DNA from: Bacteroidales bacterium
Lineage (GTDB): Bacteria; Bacteroidota; Bacteroidia; Bacteroidales; Paludibacteraceae
Reading direction: 5' to 3'
Assembly: GCA_004557405.1 (NCBI GenBank)
Contig: SFDZ01000007.1
Span: 1-61,088 of the forward strand
DNA length: 61,088 nucleotides
Shown: piece after piece, positions 16,010 through 25,254 of the stretch
Numbering within the stretch: position 1 is the first letter of the stretch
Layout of the letters: every line of letters starts with the position of its first letter
The notes under the pieces: model-generated
The model's input: only the letters and a program-made list of their open reading frames with translations
Told to the model about the DNA's origin: nothing
Databases searched by the model: none
Made by a program: the position numbers and the translations under genes

Positions 16010-17470
16010 ATGGAAGAACAAAATAGAAATGCCGCTTGGCGCGAAGCCTTGCGCAAAACCAAAAATCCGAAAGAACGCGCCGCTATCGAACGCGTCAAAA
16101 TGAGTGAATTGTCGGGCGATTACCGTAGCCACAATAGCGAGGAGGTCAACCAAGGCTTGACGGCCGAACAAGCGGTGCTCGAGGCGACACGCTGCCTCGA
16201 CTGCCAAAATCCGCAGTGCGTTACAGGCTGTCCCGTCGGTATCGATATTCCCGGATTTATCAAAAATATCGAACGTGGCGAATTTTTGCAAGCCGCCAAA
16301 GTGCTGAAACAGACCTCGGCGCTGCCTGCCGTTTGCGGACGTGTGTGCCCGCAGGAGAAACAGTGCGAATCGAAATGTATTCACCTGAAAATGAAACATC
16401 AAGCGGTGGCCATCGGCTATTTGGAGCGTTTCGCAGCCGACTACGAACGCGAGAGCGGATGCATGTCGCTGCCCGAAGTTGCTGCACCGAACGGCATCAA
16501 AATAGCGGTCGTCGGGTCGGGCCCGGCCGGACTGTCGTTTGCCGGCGATATGGCAAAATTCGGCTACGATGTAACGGTGTTTGAGGCACTTCACGAAATT
16601 GGCGGTGTGCTGAAATATGGCATTCCCGAGTTTCGCCTGCCGAACAAAATCGTCGATGTCGAAATCGGCAATTTGGAGAAAATGGGCGTTAAGTTTGTAA
16701 AAGATTGCATCGTGGGCAAAACCATCACGTTCGACGACTTGAAATGTGAAGGATTCCGCGCGATGTTTGTGGCGAGTGGTGCCGGATTGCCTAATTTCAT
16801 GGGCATCAAGGGCGAAAATCTCATCGGCATCATGTCGTCCAACGAATACCTGACGCGTGTCAATTTGATGGGCGCCTCTCGTTCTGATACGGATACGCCG
16901 GTGCTCAAAGGCAAACGCGTGGCAGTGATTGGCGGCGGCAATACGGCGATGGACTCGGTGCGCACCGCACGTCGTTTGGGTGCCGAACGTGCCATGATTG
17001 TCTATCGTCGCAGCGAGGAGGAGATGCCCGCACGACTCGAGGAGGTGCATCACGCCAAGGAAGAGGGCGTCGAGTTTCTGACTTTGCACAATCCCATCGA
17101 ATATCGTGGCGACGACAAAGGCCGTGTAACGGGCATGCTGCTGCAAAAGATGGCGTTGGGTGAACCCGATGCTTCGGGACGTCGCCGTCCGGTGCCGGTC
17201 GAAGGCGCGCAGGAGTGGATCGATGTCGATGAGGTGATTGTCAGTGTGGGCGTGTCGCCAAACCCATTGGTGCCGCGCTCGGTGCCAGGCTTGGAGGTGT
17301 CGCCCAAAGGGACTATCGTGGTCGATAGCGAAGCGATGCAGAGTTCCATTCCGACCATTTTTGCCGGCGGCGACATTGTGCGCGGCGGCGCAACCGTTAT
17401 TTTGGCCATGGGCGACGGACGCAAAGCCGCTGCCTCGATGCACGCCAAAATACAACGTGGCGAGATTTGA
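16010..17470 (+). CDS. nfnB: NfnB/GltA-like NADPH-dependent oxidoreductase subunit
   Basis: The 486-residue flavoprotein resembles the small subunit of glutamate synthase. Two N-terminal 4Fe-4S motifs are visible: CLDCQNPQCVTGCPVG (about residues 64-79) and CGRVCPQEKQCESKC. The FAD site VVGSGPAGLSFAGDMAKFG and the NADPH site AVIGGGNTAMDSVRTARRLGA follow, and the FAGGDIVRGGATVILAMGDG segment closes the FAD domain. No glutamate synthase large subunit is nearby; its partner is the preceding NfnA-type gene, which argues for transhydrogenase/bifurcation rather than ammonia assimilation. NfnB proteins are about this length. No promoter was seen between the two. Confidence 0.9.
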   Translation: MEEQNRNAAWREALRKTKNPKERAAIERVKMSELSGDYRSHNSEEVNQGLTAEQAVLEATRCLDCQNPQCVTGCPVGIDIPGFIKNIERGEFLQAAKVLKQTSALPAVCGRVCPQEKQCESKCIHLKMKHQAVAIGYLERFAADYERESGCMSLPEVAAPNGIKIAVVGSGPAGLSFAGDMAKFGYDVTVFEALHEIGGVLKYGIPEFRLPNKIVDVEIGNLEKMGVKFVKDCIVGKTITFDDLKCEGFRAMFVASGAGLPNFMGIKGENLIGIMSSNEYLTRVNLMGASRSDTDTPVLKGKRVAVIGGGNTAMDSVRTARRLGAERAMIVYRRSEEEMPARLEEVHHAKEEGVEFLTLHNPIEYRGDDKGRVTGMLLQKMALGEPDASGRRRPVPVEGAQEWIDVDEVIVSVGVSPNPLVPRSVPGLEVSPKGTIVVDSEAMQSSIPTIFAGGDIVRGGATVILAMGDGRKAAASMHAKIQRGEI

Positions 17471-17545
17471 GCGGCTCCGTGCCGAATGACCAAGAAAACA
17501 GCGCGTACAAAGTGAAAATTGTGCCGATAAAATAGAAATTTGTCT

Positions 17546-18106
17546 ATGAATATTTGTGTGTTTTGCGCCTCGAGCGATGGTGTGAGCGAGGCTTTCAAAG
17601 AAGAAGCGCGCGTGATAGGGCGATTCATCGCCACCGGCGGACATACCCTTGTGTATGGCGGAGCCACCGGCGGTTTGATGGATGCCGTGGCCGAAACGGT
17701 GGCTGAACAACAAGGCGAAATCATAGGCGTGGTGCCCGAACTGATTGTCGAAAAGGGACGCCGAAGCACGTTGCCGATGCAGTTGTTCGAAGTGGCCGAC
17801 ATGAGCGAACGCAAAGAGATGATGAAAGAGTTGGCCGACGTGTTTGTGGTGCTGCCCGGCGGTTTCGGCACCTACGACGAACTGTTCGACGTGTTGGCAT
17901 CGGGCATGGTGGGCTATCACGACAAGCCGCTGGCGCTGGTCAATACCGACGATTTTTATGCCGGCATCAAGCAGCAGATTCGCCGCATGACGACCGAAAA
18001 CGTGGGCTATGTGTCGCGCACATCGGGATTTTTTGTGCACAATTCGGCTGCCGAAACGATCGAGTGGTTGGCTTCGTTTGCCGCCGCACACGACAATGAC
18101 CGATAA
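17546..18106 (+). CDS. LOG-family protein (TIGR00730 Rossmann fold)
   Basis: The 186-residue protein has the fold of cytokinin riboside 5'-monophosphate phosphoribohydrolases. The motifs GGATGGLMDAVAETV and PGGFGTYDELFDV give the PGGxGTxxE signature with its catalytic Glu, and SERKEMMKELAD supplies the conserved Arg. Family members cleave the N-glycosidic bond of AMP-like nucleotides; the bacterial role is mostly unclear. The ATG at 17546 is preferred to the TTG two codons earlier. It lies 75 bp after nfnB, with no clear promoter between them. Confidence 0.85.
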   Translation: MNICVFCASSDGVSEAFKEEARVIGRFIATGGHTLVYGGATGGLMDAVAETVAEQQGEIIGVVPELIVEKGRRSTLPMQLFEVADMSERKEMMKELADVFVVLPGGFGTYDELFDVLASGMVGYHDKPLALVNTDDFYAGIKQQIRRMTTENVGYVSRTSGFFVHNSAAETIEWLASFAAAHDNDR

Positions 18107-18176
18107 TAAACGACGAATTGGCAACGACGCAATAGTTTGGTGATTATATATTTTTTAACCTTAATATACAACATTT

Positions 18177-19514
18177 ATGAATCTTTTTTGGAAAAGAATT
18201 TTAGGACAGATGCAGAGCACGTCCAAAATGGAGGCTCAATTTGCAGTTTTGAACGCAGATTTCAGACGCTATGTCAGCATCGAGGAGTCGAAGGAATTGG
18301 CAGAATATCGCGAATTGTTCGACAAAGTGAAATCGGCCGATTTCAAAGAGAAAAAGAGAGTGCTGGTCAATCGTAAATACAAAGATACGCAGGAGTATCG
18401 CGACATGCGCAAGTTCGAAAAACTGAACGGCGACCGCAAAATAGCCTTGTATTACGAAACCTTGCAAAACCCGTTGCTGGCCGAGTATTTGGAGTTTCGC
18501 AAACGTCCGGAATATATGCTGCTGAGCAAATCGAACGAAGTCAAGAAAAATCCCGATTTGCAGCGTTTGAAGAAATTTGAACGCTCAAAAGAGTACAAAA
18601 ACTATATGCGTTTTCACAATTCGTATGTCATCAAAGAACTTGAATCGCTGCGCGAAAAAGTAACAACGCCCGAATTTCAGGCGGCTAACGCTTTCTGGAG
18701 CGACCCATGCCGTTGGGACAAAACCGATGAAGCCGCACTCGAAAGACGTTTCAACGAATTGGCTGAAAATGAGGATATTAAATTCTACGAAAAAACCGAT
18801 GGCAATAAATTTGCACGTTTGCGCCTCTACCAACAGACTTTCCACGATAGTTTCGATTGGAACTCGCTCAATGCCTCGCGCTGGGAAAGCGGATTCAATT
18901 ATCCGAGCGATAAATTCGTTGGAAATCACTCGTTTACAAACGAAAAGCAGGCCAACAACAACGGCGATAATGTCAGTGTGTATGGCGGCGAATTGAGCAT
19001 CTACACGCGCAAAGAACGCAAATTGGCGTTGGCGTGGGACAAGGTACGCGGCTTTGTCAATCACCAATTTGAGTACACCTCCGACGTGCTGCACGGCACC
19101 AAAGGCGTGTGCCAAAAAGAGGGCTATTTCCGTGCCAAAATCCGTTTCGAAGGCAAAGGCCTGACACAGGCATTCTGGCTGACGGGCGAACACATATTGC
19201 CACACATCAACATCGCCGTGTGCGATGGAAAATCCATCGAAGTGGGCACGCATTGGGCAACCAAATTCGAGAAAAAATATACATCGACACGCATCACCGG
19301 CCTGAAACTCAACGAATATTACATCTATTCGTTGGAGTGGACTGCCAAAGAACTGATTTGGCGCATCAATAATATAGAGGTGTTCCGAACCACCGAAGGC
19401 GTGCCTACCGAACCGCTGTTCCCGATGTTGAGTGCGTTCATCGCACAAAACCAAAAAGGCGGCGAAGGTGTCATGCAGGTCGATTGGATTGAAGCCTGGT
19501 GCGCATGCAAATAA
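18177..19514 (+). CDS. GH16/concanavalin-fold protein with helical N-terminal repeats, lacking the catalytic triad
   Basis: The protein has 445 residues and no signal peptide. Residues about 25-215 are highly charged and look helical, with a recurring EYxxYxxF-like unit (AEYRELFDKVKS, QEYRDMRKFEKLN, AEYLEFRKRPEY, KEYKNYMRFHNSY). Residues about 225-445 look like a GH16 beta-sandwich (FDWNSLNASRWESGF, KEGYFRAKIRF, AFWLTGEH, YYIYSLEWTAKELIWRINNIEVFRT). Where active GH16 enzymes have ExDxxE, this protein has His343, Asn345 and Val348 (PHINIAVCDGK), so hydrolysis by the usual mechanism is unlikely; a lectin-like or structural role is an inference. It is followed by kdsA and kdsD, 23 bp after its stop. 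Confidence 0.7.
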   Translation: MNLFWKRILGQMQSTSKMEAQFAVLNADFRRYVSIEESKELAEYRELFDKVKSADFKEKKRVLVNRKYKDTQEYRDMRKFEKLNGDRKIALYYETLQNPLLAEYLEFRKRPEYMLLSKSNEVKKNPDLQRLKKFERSKEYKNYMRFHNSYVIKELESLREKVTTPEFQAANAFWSDPCRWDKTDEAALERRFNELAENEDIKFYEKTDGNKFARLRLYQQTFHDSFDWNSLNASRWESGFNYPSDKFVGNHSFTNEKQANNNGDNVSVYGGELSIYTRKERKLALAWDKVRGFVNHQFEYTSDVLHGTKGVCQKEGYFRAKIRFEGKGLTQAFWLTGEHILPHINIAVCDGKSIEVGTHWATKFEKKYTSTRITGLKLNEYYIYSLEWTAKELIWRINNIEVFRTTEGVPTEPLFPMLSAFIAQNQKGGEGVMQVDWIEAWCACK

Positions 19515-19537
19515 ACGTGCCAAAAATACATTCGAAA

Positions 19538-20362
19538 ATGAACGAAATAGTTGTAAACGAGCGGTTTACAATCGGTGGCGGCCGACCTTTTGTGCTGATT
19601 GCCGGTCCGTGCGTCATCGAAAACGAAGCCATGGTGATGCACACCGCCGAGACGTTGAAACGCATGTGTAACGACTTGAATATCAATCTGATATTCAAAG
19701 CGTCGTTCGACAAAGCCAATCGCACGGCGTGCGACTCGCCACGCGGTGTCGGCATCGACGAAGGATTGCGCATCTTGCAAAAGGTGCGCACCGAACTCGA
19801 TTTGCCGCTCGTAACCGATGTGCACGAGTGCTGGCAATGCACGCCGGTAGCGCAGGTGGTCGATGTGCTGCAAATTCCGGCATTCTTGGCGCGACAAACC
19901 GATTTGTTGCTGGCAGCAGCGCAAACCGGCAAAATCATCAATGTGAAAAAGGCGCAATTCATGGCGCCTTGGGACATGAAACAGGTGGTAACAAAATTGG
20001 AATCGAAGGGTAATCGCAACATCATGCTGTGCGAACGCGGCACATCGTTCGGCTACAACAACTTAGTGGTCGATATGACCGGCTTGGTCGAAATGCGTGC
20101 GTTGGGTTATCCGGTGGTGTTCGATGCCACGCACTCGGTGCAAAAGCCCGGCGGCAATGGCACTTCCACCGGCGGCAATCGCGCCATGGCTCCGTATCTG
20201 ATGAATGCTGCTTTGGCTGTGGGGGTCGATGCGGTGTTTGCCGAAGTGCATCCCGACCCCGACAACGCATGGTCGGATGCGGCCAACCAACTGCGTCTCG
20301 ATACGATACGTCCCATTTTGGAACACGCAAAAGCCATCGACGAAGTAACAAAACATCTGTAA
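19538..20362 (+). CDS. kdsA: 3-deoxy-8-phosphooctulonate synthase (KDO-8-P synthase)
   Basis: The 274-residue enzyme condenses phosphoenolpyruvate with arabinose 5-phosphate to make KDO 8-phosphate for the lipopolysaccharide core. Typical segments are LIAGPCVIE, FKASFDKANRTACDSPRGVGIDEGL, VTDVHE, QIPAFLARQTDLL, NVKKAQFMAPWDM, ERGTSFGYNNLVVDM and FDATHSVQKPGG. The ATG at 19538 (MNEIVVNERF) fits homologue length; upstream GTG/ATG codons at 19499 and 19505 overlap the GH16-like gene. kdsD, which makes its substrate, begins 6 bp after the stop. Confidence 0.96.
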   Translation: MNEIVVNERFTIGGGRPFVLIAGPCVIENEAMVMHTAETLKRMCNDLNINLIFKASFDKANRTACDSPRGVGIDEGLRILQKVRTELDLPLVTDVHECWQCTPVAQVVDVLQIPAFLARQTDLLLAAAQTGKIINVKKAQFMAPWDMKQVVTKLESKGNRNIMLCERGTSFGYNNLVVDMTGLVEMRALGYPVVFDATHSVQKPGGNGTSTGGNRAMAPYLMNAALAVGVDAVFAEVHPDPDNAWSDAANQLRLDTIRPILEHAKAIDEVTKHL

Positions 20363-20368
20363 ATCAAA

Positions 20369-21355
20369 TTGTTAAAAAAACAGACAATCGTGGATATAAT
20401 AGCACGCAGCAAAGAGGTCTTTCGCATCGAAATGGCCGAAATCAGTCGCGTTGGCGACCGCATTGGCAACGAAATGTGTCAGGTTGTCGATTTGATATAT
20501 AATCATCAAGGCAAAGTGGTGCTGACGGGCATCGGCAAGACGGGTATCATCGGTAAGAAGATAGCCGCTTCGCTGGCATCAACCGGCACACAAGCCATTT
20601 TTATCAATGCCGCCGAAGCATTGCATGGCGATTTGGGCATGGTGTCGCGCGGCGATGTGGTCATCGCTATTTCGAACAGCGGCGAGTCCGACGAGATACT
20701 GAACGTGGTGCGCAACCTCAAAAAAATGAACTGCCCGATAGTGGCTATGACCGGCGATAAACAGTCGTCGTTGGCACAGCAGAGCGATTTGGTGCTCGAT
20801 ATTCATGTCGAACGCGAAGCCTGCAAAATCGGTTTGGCGCCAACCACTTCGACCACGGCGGCGCTCGTCATGGGCGATGCGCTCACCGTTTGCCTGATGG
20901 AAAAACGTAATTTCCAACCCGAAAATTTTGCGCTCTATCATCCCGGAGGCGCGCTCGGACGGCGCATGCTCACGCAGGTGAAAGACTGCATGACCGATGT
21001 GGTGCCGATGGTGCGCGAAGAGACGCTCTTCAAAGACGTGATTGCCGAAGTAAGCCTGAAAAAATTGGGCATCACGATGGTGGCTGATGCGCAGGGTTGT
21101 GTAACCGGCATCATTACCGATGGCGATATTCGGCGTGCAGCACAGCATTTCGACAACCTGCAAACGCTGAAAGCAGCCGATTTTATGAGTCGTGGTTGCA
21201 AAAAAATCGAAGCCGATGCTATGGTGAACGATGCGCTCGAACTGATGGACAGATATAAAATAACAACACTTGCCGTGGTCGAAAAAAACGAACCTAATGC
21301 TCCGATTATCGGCGTTTTACATATTCATCACATTTATGGATTTACGCGTCAGTGA
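20369..21355 (+). CDS. kdsD: D-arabinose 5-phosphate isomerase (KdsD/KpsF family)
   Basis: The 328-residue enzyme converts ribulose 5-phosphate to arabinose 5-phosphate, the first step of KDO synthesis. An SIS domain (about 40-175) has TGIGKTGIIGKKIAASLASTG, HGDLGMV and ISNSGESDEIL; the segment LAPTTSTTAALVMGDAL follows, and two CBS domains fill the C-terminus (TDGDIRRAA, ALELMDRYKITTLAVVE). No ATG lies near the expected start: the choices are TTG at 20369, used here, or GTG at 20390. Its position directly after kdsA makes a compact KDO-precursor operon. Confidence 0.93.
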   Translation: MLKKQTIVDIIARSKEVFRIEMAEISRVGDRIGNEMCQVVDLIYNHQGKVVLTGIGKTGIIGKKIAASLASTGTQAIFINAAEALHGDLGMVSRGDVVIAISNSGESDEILNVVRNLKKMNCPIVAMTGDKQSSLAQQSDLVLDIHVEREACKIGLAPTTSTTAALVMGDALTVCLMEKRNFQPENFALYHPGGALGRRMLTQVKDCMTDVVPMVREETLFKDVIAEVSLKKLGITMVADAQGCVTGIITDGDIRRAAQHFDNLQTLKAADFMSRGCKKIEADAMVNDALELMDRYKITTLAVVEKNEPNAPIIGVLHIHHIYGFTRQ

Positions 21356-21432
21356 TGATGCGGGTTTATGTTTTATTACTACTTGGTTGTTATTTTTAAT
21401 ATTAAAAATGGCGCCGTTTGACAAAAAATGCC

Positions 21433-21440
21433 GACCTTTG
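21433..21440 (+). promoter_or_regulatory. Possible promoter -7 box for the acyl-ligase fusion gene
   Basis: GACCTTTGCAG departs from TAnnTTTG at both of the first two positions' T by one base (GA instead of TA) but has the usual TTTGCAG run, 88 bp before the ATG. Confidence 0.4.
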
Positions 21441-21527
21441 CAGTTCTTGTGGCTGCGCATTTTTGAATCAAAAAGGACGTTTGTTGTCGTTCGTTTTTGA
21501 GTATTGTGAAACGAAAAAAAGTTTTTT

Positions 21528-24017
21528 ATGATTTTAATAGGAAAAGCAGACAAACCTGCGGTTGTGCATCGTGGTCGCCACTTTTCGTACAATCAATTGT
21601 TGCAATATTCGGCGTGTTATGCGCAGCGTTTTGCTGCGGTGGCACAGCCGCGCATAGCTATTGTTTTTGCCGAAAATTCGGCGGAATGGATTTTCGCATT
21701 TTATGGTTGCGTGCGTACCGGTGCCATCACGGTGCCGGTTGATGTGCAATCGACGGCGGGCGAATTGGCCTACATTGTGGGCGATTGTAAGCCCGATTTG
21801 ATTTTTACCACTTCGTCCAAACAGGCTGTGGTCGATGAGGCACTGACGATGGCCGGTGCCACATGTGCTGTCCTGACCGACGAAGACATTGATGTGTCGG
21901 CAGTAGATGCCGTGGCTGCGGACGAAATAACATTCGACGATTTGTCGCAAACGATGCTCATCATCTACACATCGGGTACAACGGGTTCGCCCAAAGGTGT
22001 GATGCTGTCGTACAACAATGTGATGTTCAACGTCAATTCGGTGTCGCAGTCGGTCAAGATTTTCACGCCCGAACGCAACACGATGATTTTGTTGCCGTTG
22101 CATCACATTTTCCCGTTGCTGGGGTCGTTGGTGGCGCCGCTCTATGTGGGCGAAACGGTTTACATTGCCGATGGTCTGAATGCCGAAAGCATTGTTAAAA
22201 CGTTGAACGAGGGCAAGATAAATATTGTCATCGGCGTGCCGCGTCTGTACGAATTGTTGTCGAAAGGCATCATGGACATCATCAAACGTTCGTTTGTAAC
22301 GCGCGCGTTGTTCAGCATGGCCAAAGCCATTGGTTCCAAAGGTTTTTCGCGCATGTTGTTTGGCAAGGTTCACAAAAAATTTGGCGGCCACATCGACTAT
22401 TTGGTGAGTGGCGGTGCCGCTTTGCCGCCCGACATCGGTTCGATATTCAAAACACTGGGTTTCACCGTGTTGGAAGGCTATGGCATGACCGAGACGGCTC
22501 CGATGATATCTTTTACGCGGCCGTGGAACGTGCAGGTGGGGTATGCCGGCGAGCCGGTGCCCAACATCGAGGTGCGCATTGCCGAAAATGGCGAAGTGTG
22601 TGTCCGTGGCGAGAACGTGATGCAGGGCTATTACAATCGTCCGGAGGAAACGGCCGACATTCTGCGCGATGGCTGGCTGCACACCGGCGATACCGGCGAA
22701 TTGTCGCCTACAAAAGGCCTGAAACTGACCGGACGCATCAAAGAGATTATTGTAACGCCAAACGGCAAAAATATCAATCCCGAAGAGTTGGAACAGGCGG
22801 TATTGCATCACACCGCTTTGATTAAGGAAATAGGTATATTCCTGAAAGACAACGTGTTGCAGTGCGTTATTGTACCCGAGTTGTCGGAGTTGCGCGACAA
22901 GTCGGTGGAGAATATGGAAACGGTGTTGCGCGAGGAGATAGCCAAATTTAACCAGACGGTGGCCACTTACAAACGCATCAAAAATATTCATATTGTGTCG
23001 GGCGAGTTGCCCAAAACACGGTTGATGAAGTTGCAGCGTTTCAAACTGCCCGAACTTGCCACAACCCACAAACGCACCGCCGACGAACCGGATGCACCGC
23101 AAAGCGAAATCTACCTGATGCTGAAGGCTTACATCGACAAGGAGATGAAATGCAATGCCGGCGCCAACGACGATTTTGAAATCGATTTGGCGATGGACTC
23201 GTTGGGCAAGGTTGCCTTGCTCACGTTCATCGAGACATCGTTTGGCATCAGCATGAACGAAGCGCAGTTGGACAATTTGAGCACGTTGACCAAATTGAGT
23301 GCCTACATCGAACAGAACGAACAGGACATCACGGCCGGCGCCAATGTAACGTGGAAAGAGATTCTGACCAGCAAAGTGCGTAGGGTAGTGGTACCGCGTG
23401 CCGGATTTATTCAGGCGTTTTGCAGCCGCAGCATCAAAGTGATGATGCACGCATTTTACAATCTGAAAAAGCATGGCGGTGTCGAGTTGTCGGAGCAACC
23501 ATGTATCATTGTGGCGAACCATCGCAGCATGCTCGATGGCTATTTCATCACGTCGAAGTTGAAGAGCAAATTTGTGAAAAACACCTTCTTCTTTGCCAAA
23601 GAGAAACATCTGCGCAGCAAAGTGGCCTCGTACTTGGCGCGTAAGAACAATGTGATAGTGATGGACATCAACAAGAATGTGCGTGAGTCGTTGCAGCAGA
23701 TGGCCATGGTGTTGCAGGAGGGTAAAAATATCATCATTTTCCCGGAAGGAACGCGCTCGAAAGATGGTAAGTTGCTGACTTTCAAGGATAGTTTTGCCAT
23801 TTTGAGCAAAGAGTTGAATGTGCCGGTGGTGCCGGTAGCGATTTTCGGTGCCGAGCGTGCCGTGTTCAAAAAGGTGAAGTTGCCGCGCCCGTTTGCCAAA
23901 ATTTCGGTCGATTTTCTGCCAACGATTTATCCCGAAGGCTTGTCGGTTGACGAGATTCGCCAACGTGTGGTCGAGGTCATTACGGCGCGTTTGCTCGCTT
24001 ACGCAAAGCCTGTTTGA
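21528..24017 (+). CDS. Fusion of acyl-AMP ligase, acyl carrier domain and PlsC-type acyltransferase
   Basis: The 829-residue protein has three parts. Residues 1 to about 515 are an AMP-binding ligase (IIYTSGTTGSPKGVMLSY near 145-160, GYGMTETAPMISF, GWLHTGDTGEL, GRIKEIIVTPNGKNINPEELE). About 525-595 is a phosphopantetheine carrier domain with the attachment Ser558 in MDSLGK. About 610-829 is an acylglycerophosphate acyltransferase with NHRSMLDG (His665, Asp670) and FPEGTRSKDG (739-748). It could activate a free fatty acid, hold it on its own carrier and transfer it to a lysophospholipid; E. coli Aas does a similar reaction with the domains in the reverse order. That mechanism is inferred. It is monocistronic and convergent with nadA. 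Confidence 0.88.
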   Translation: MILIGKADKPAVVHRGRHFSYNQLLQYSACYAQRFAAVAQPRIAIVFAENSAEWIFAFYGCVRTGAITVPVDVQSTAGELAYIVGDCKPDLIFTTSSKQAVVDEALTMAGATCAVLTDEDIDVSAVDAVAADEITFDDLSQTMLIIYTSGTTGSPKGVMLSYNNVMFNVNSVSQSVKIFTPERNTMILLPLHHIFPLLGSLVAPLYVGETVYIADGLNAESIVKTLNEGKINIVIGVPRLYELLSKGIMDIIKRSFVTRALFSMAKAIGSKGFSRMLFGKVHKKFGGHIDYLVSGGAALPPDIGSIFKTLGFTVLEGYGMTETAPMISFTRPWNVQVGYAGEPVPNIEVRIAENGEVCVRGENVMQGYYNRPEETADILRDGWLHTGDTGELSPTKGLKLTGRIKEIIVTPNGKNINPEELEQAVLHHTALIKEIGIFLKDNVLQCVIVPELSELRDKSVENMETVLREEIAKFNQTVATYKRIKNIHIVSGELPKTRLMKLQRFKLPELATTHKRTADEPDAPQSEIYLMLKAYIDKEMKCNAGANDDFEIDLAMDSLGKVALLTFIETSFGISMNEAQLDNLSTLTKLSAYIEQNEQDITAGANVTWKEILTSKVRRVVVPRAGFIQAFCSRSIKVMMHAFYNLKKHGGVELSEQPCIIVANHRSMLDGYFITSKLKSKFVKNTFFFAKEKHLRSKVASYLARKNNVIVMDINKNVRESLQQMAMVLQEGKNIIIFPEGTRSKDGKLLTFKDSFAILSKELNVPVVPVAIFGAERAVFKKVKLPRPFAKISVDFLPTIYPEGLSVDEIRQRVVEVITARLLAYAKPV

Positions 24018-24030
24018 TTTCCGCATCGAT

Positions 24031-24078
24031 AAAAAAAAGTGCCACGGTCATTTCCGTCTAGAAAATGTGCTGTGGCAC
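24031..24078 (-). terminator. Intrinsic terminator after nadA
   Basis: On the minus strand GTGCCAC (24078-24072) pairs with GTGGCAC (24045-24039) around an A/T-rich inner region, followed by a run of eight T (24038-24031). It may also act on the converging plus-strand gene. Confidence 0.75.
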
Positions 24079-24107
24079 CTATTCTTTTGGTATGGCTGTT
24101 GCCAACT

Positions 24108-25040
24108 TTATTTGCTCATTTCCAGCATTTTGAGTATTGGTCGAACGGCTTTTGCGCGAATGTTTTCGTCGATGGTGATTTCGGGCGTTTCGTGCAGCAG
24201 ACAGTTGTAGAGTTTGTCTAACGTATTTAGCCGCATGAAGTTGCAGTTGTTGCAGCCGCAAGTGCTGTCGATAGGTGGCACGGGAATAAAGTTTTTTTGC
24301 GGGCAGCGTTTTTGCATTTCGTGCAGAATGCCGCTCTCGGTGGCTACCAAAAATTCGGTGTCGTCGCTGTGTATGGCGTAATCCAGCAGTTTTTGTGTCG
24401 ATCCGATGACGTCGGCCAATGTCAGCACCACATTTTTGCATTCGGGGTGTGCCAGCACTTTGGCGTGCGGGTGTGCCTGTTTCAGTTCAACCAAGCGTTC
24501 CACCGAAAACTGTTCGTGCACATGGCATGCGCCGTTCCACAGCAGCATATCGCGGCCGGTGGTTTTGTTGATGTAACTGCCGAGGTTGCGGTCGGGACCG
24601 AAGATGAGTTTGGCGTCTTTGGGGAATTGTTCCACAATTTTTTGTGCGTTGCTCGATGTTACCACCACGTCGGTCAGTGCTTTGACGGCAGCGGTGGTGT
24701 TGACGTATGAGATGACGGTGTGGTCGGGATGTGCGCCGACAAACGCAGCGAACTCGTCGGCATTGCAACTGTCGGCCAGCGAACATCCGGCGTTGATGTC
24801 GGGCACCAACACTTTTTTGTCGGGCGACAGTATTTTGGCCGTTTCGCCCATAAAATGAACGCCGCATACCACCAAGATGTCGGCGGTTGTTTTGGCAGCC
24901 CATTGTGCCAATGCCAAACTATCGCCCACCACATCGGCTATGTCCTGAATGTCGCCGGTTTGGTAATAGTGCGCCATGATGACGGCATTTTTCTCGTGGC
25001 GCAAGCGGTTGATTTCGGCAATGAGAGTCTCCTTTTCCAT
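24108..25040 (-). CDS. nadA: Quinolinate synthase A
   Basis: The 310-residue [4Fe-4S] enzyme condenses iminoaspartate with dihydroxyacetone phosphate to quinolinate in de novo NAD synthesis. AHYYQTGDIQDIADVVGDSLALA, the first Cys region VPDINAGCSLADSC, YVNTTAAVKA, TSSNA, FGPDRNLG, AHPECKNVV and the final ligand cluster STCGCNNCNFMRLN identify it. The start is the ATG at 25038-25040 rather than the GTG three codons earlier. nadB and nadC, usually linked, are not in this window. Confidence 0.96.
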   Translation of the reverse strand: MEKETLIAEINRLRHEKNAVIMAHYYQTGDIQDIADVVGDSLALAQWAAKTTADILVVCGVHFMGETAKILSPDKKVLVPDINAGCSLADSCNADEFAAFVGAHPDHTVISYVNTTAAVKALTDVVVTSSNAQKIVEQFPKDAKLIFGPDRNLGSYINKTTGRDMLLWNGACHVHEQFSVERLVELKQAHPHAKVLAHPECKNVVLTLADVIGSTQKLLDYAIHSDDTEFLVATESGILHEMQKRCPQKNFIPVPPIDSTCGCNNCNFMRLNTLDKLYNCLLHETPEITIDENIRAKAVRPILKMLEMSK

Positions 25041-25069
25041 ACTTTTCACGTATTGATAAAATCACAGCG

Positions 25070-25077
25070 CAAAGTTA
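25070..25077 (-). promoter_or_regulatory. Promoter -7 box for nadA
   Basis: The minus strand reads TAACTTTGCGC, matching TAnnTTTG, 30 bp upstream of the ATG. Confidence 0.7.
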
Positions 25078-25220
25078 CAAAAAAATCCGGGATAGTTGGC
25101 TGCCCGCACCAAAAATTTATGGCTCGATACTCACACCCTTCAAATTCTTAAACTTTGCAACCTTTTTGCGCTTTATTGCAAATTTTGCGTGCAACTATTT
25201 TGTATATAACGGAAAATGCG

Positions 25221-25228
25221 TAACTTTG
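25221..25228 (+). promoter_or_regulatory. Promoter -7 box for the DUF4831-uvrA operon
   Basis: TAACTTTGTAG matches TAnnTTTG and excludes the first nine codons of the longest open frame from translation. Confidence 0.7.
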
Positions 25229-25254
25229 TAGTTTGTAAACAAATGTTCCAAGTT

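Noticed and set aside
15512..18124. Open frame of about 870 codons on the minus strand across nfnA, nfnB and the LOG gene
   Set aside because: It lies in the mirror register of three well-supported genes and has the His/Phe/Arg-rich composition of an antisense artefact.
21534..24026. Open frame of about 830 codons opposite the acyl-ligase fusion
   Set aside because: It is a mirror-register artefact, with no domain and no start or promoter context.
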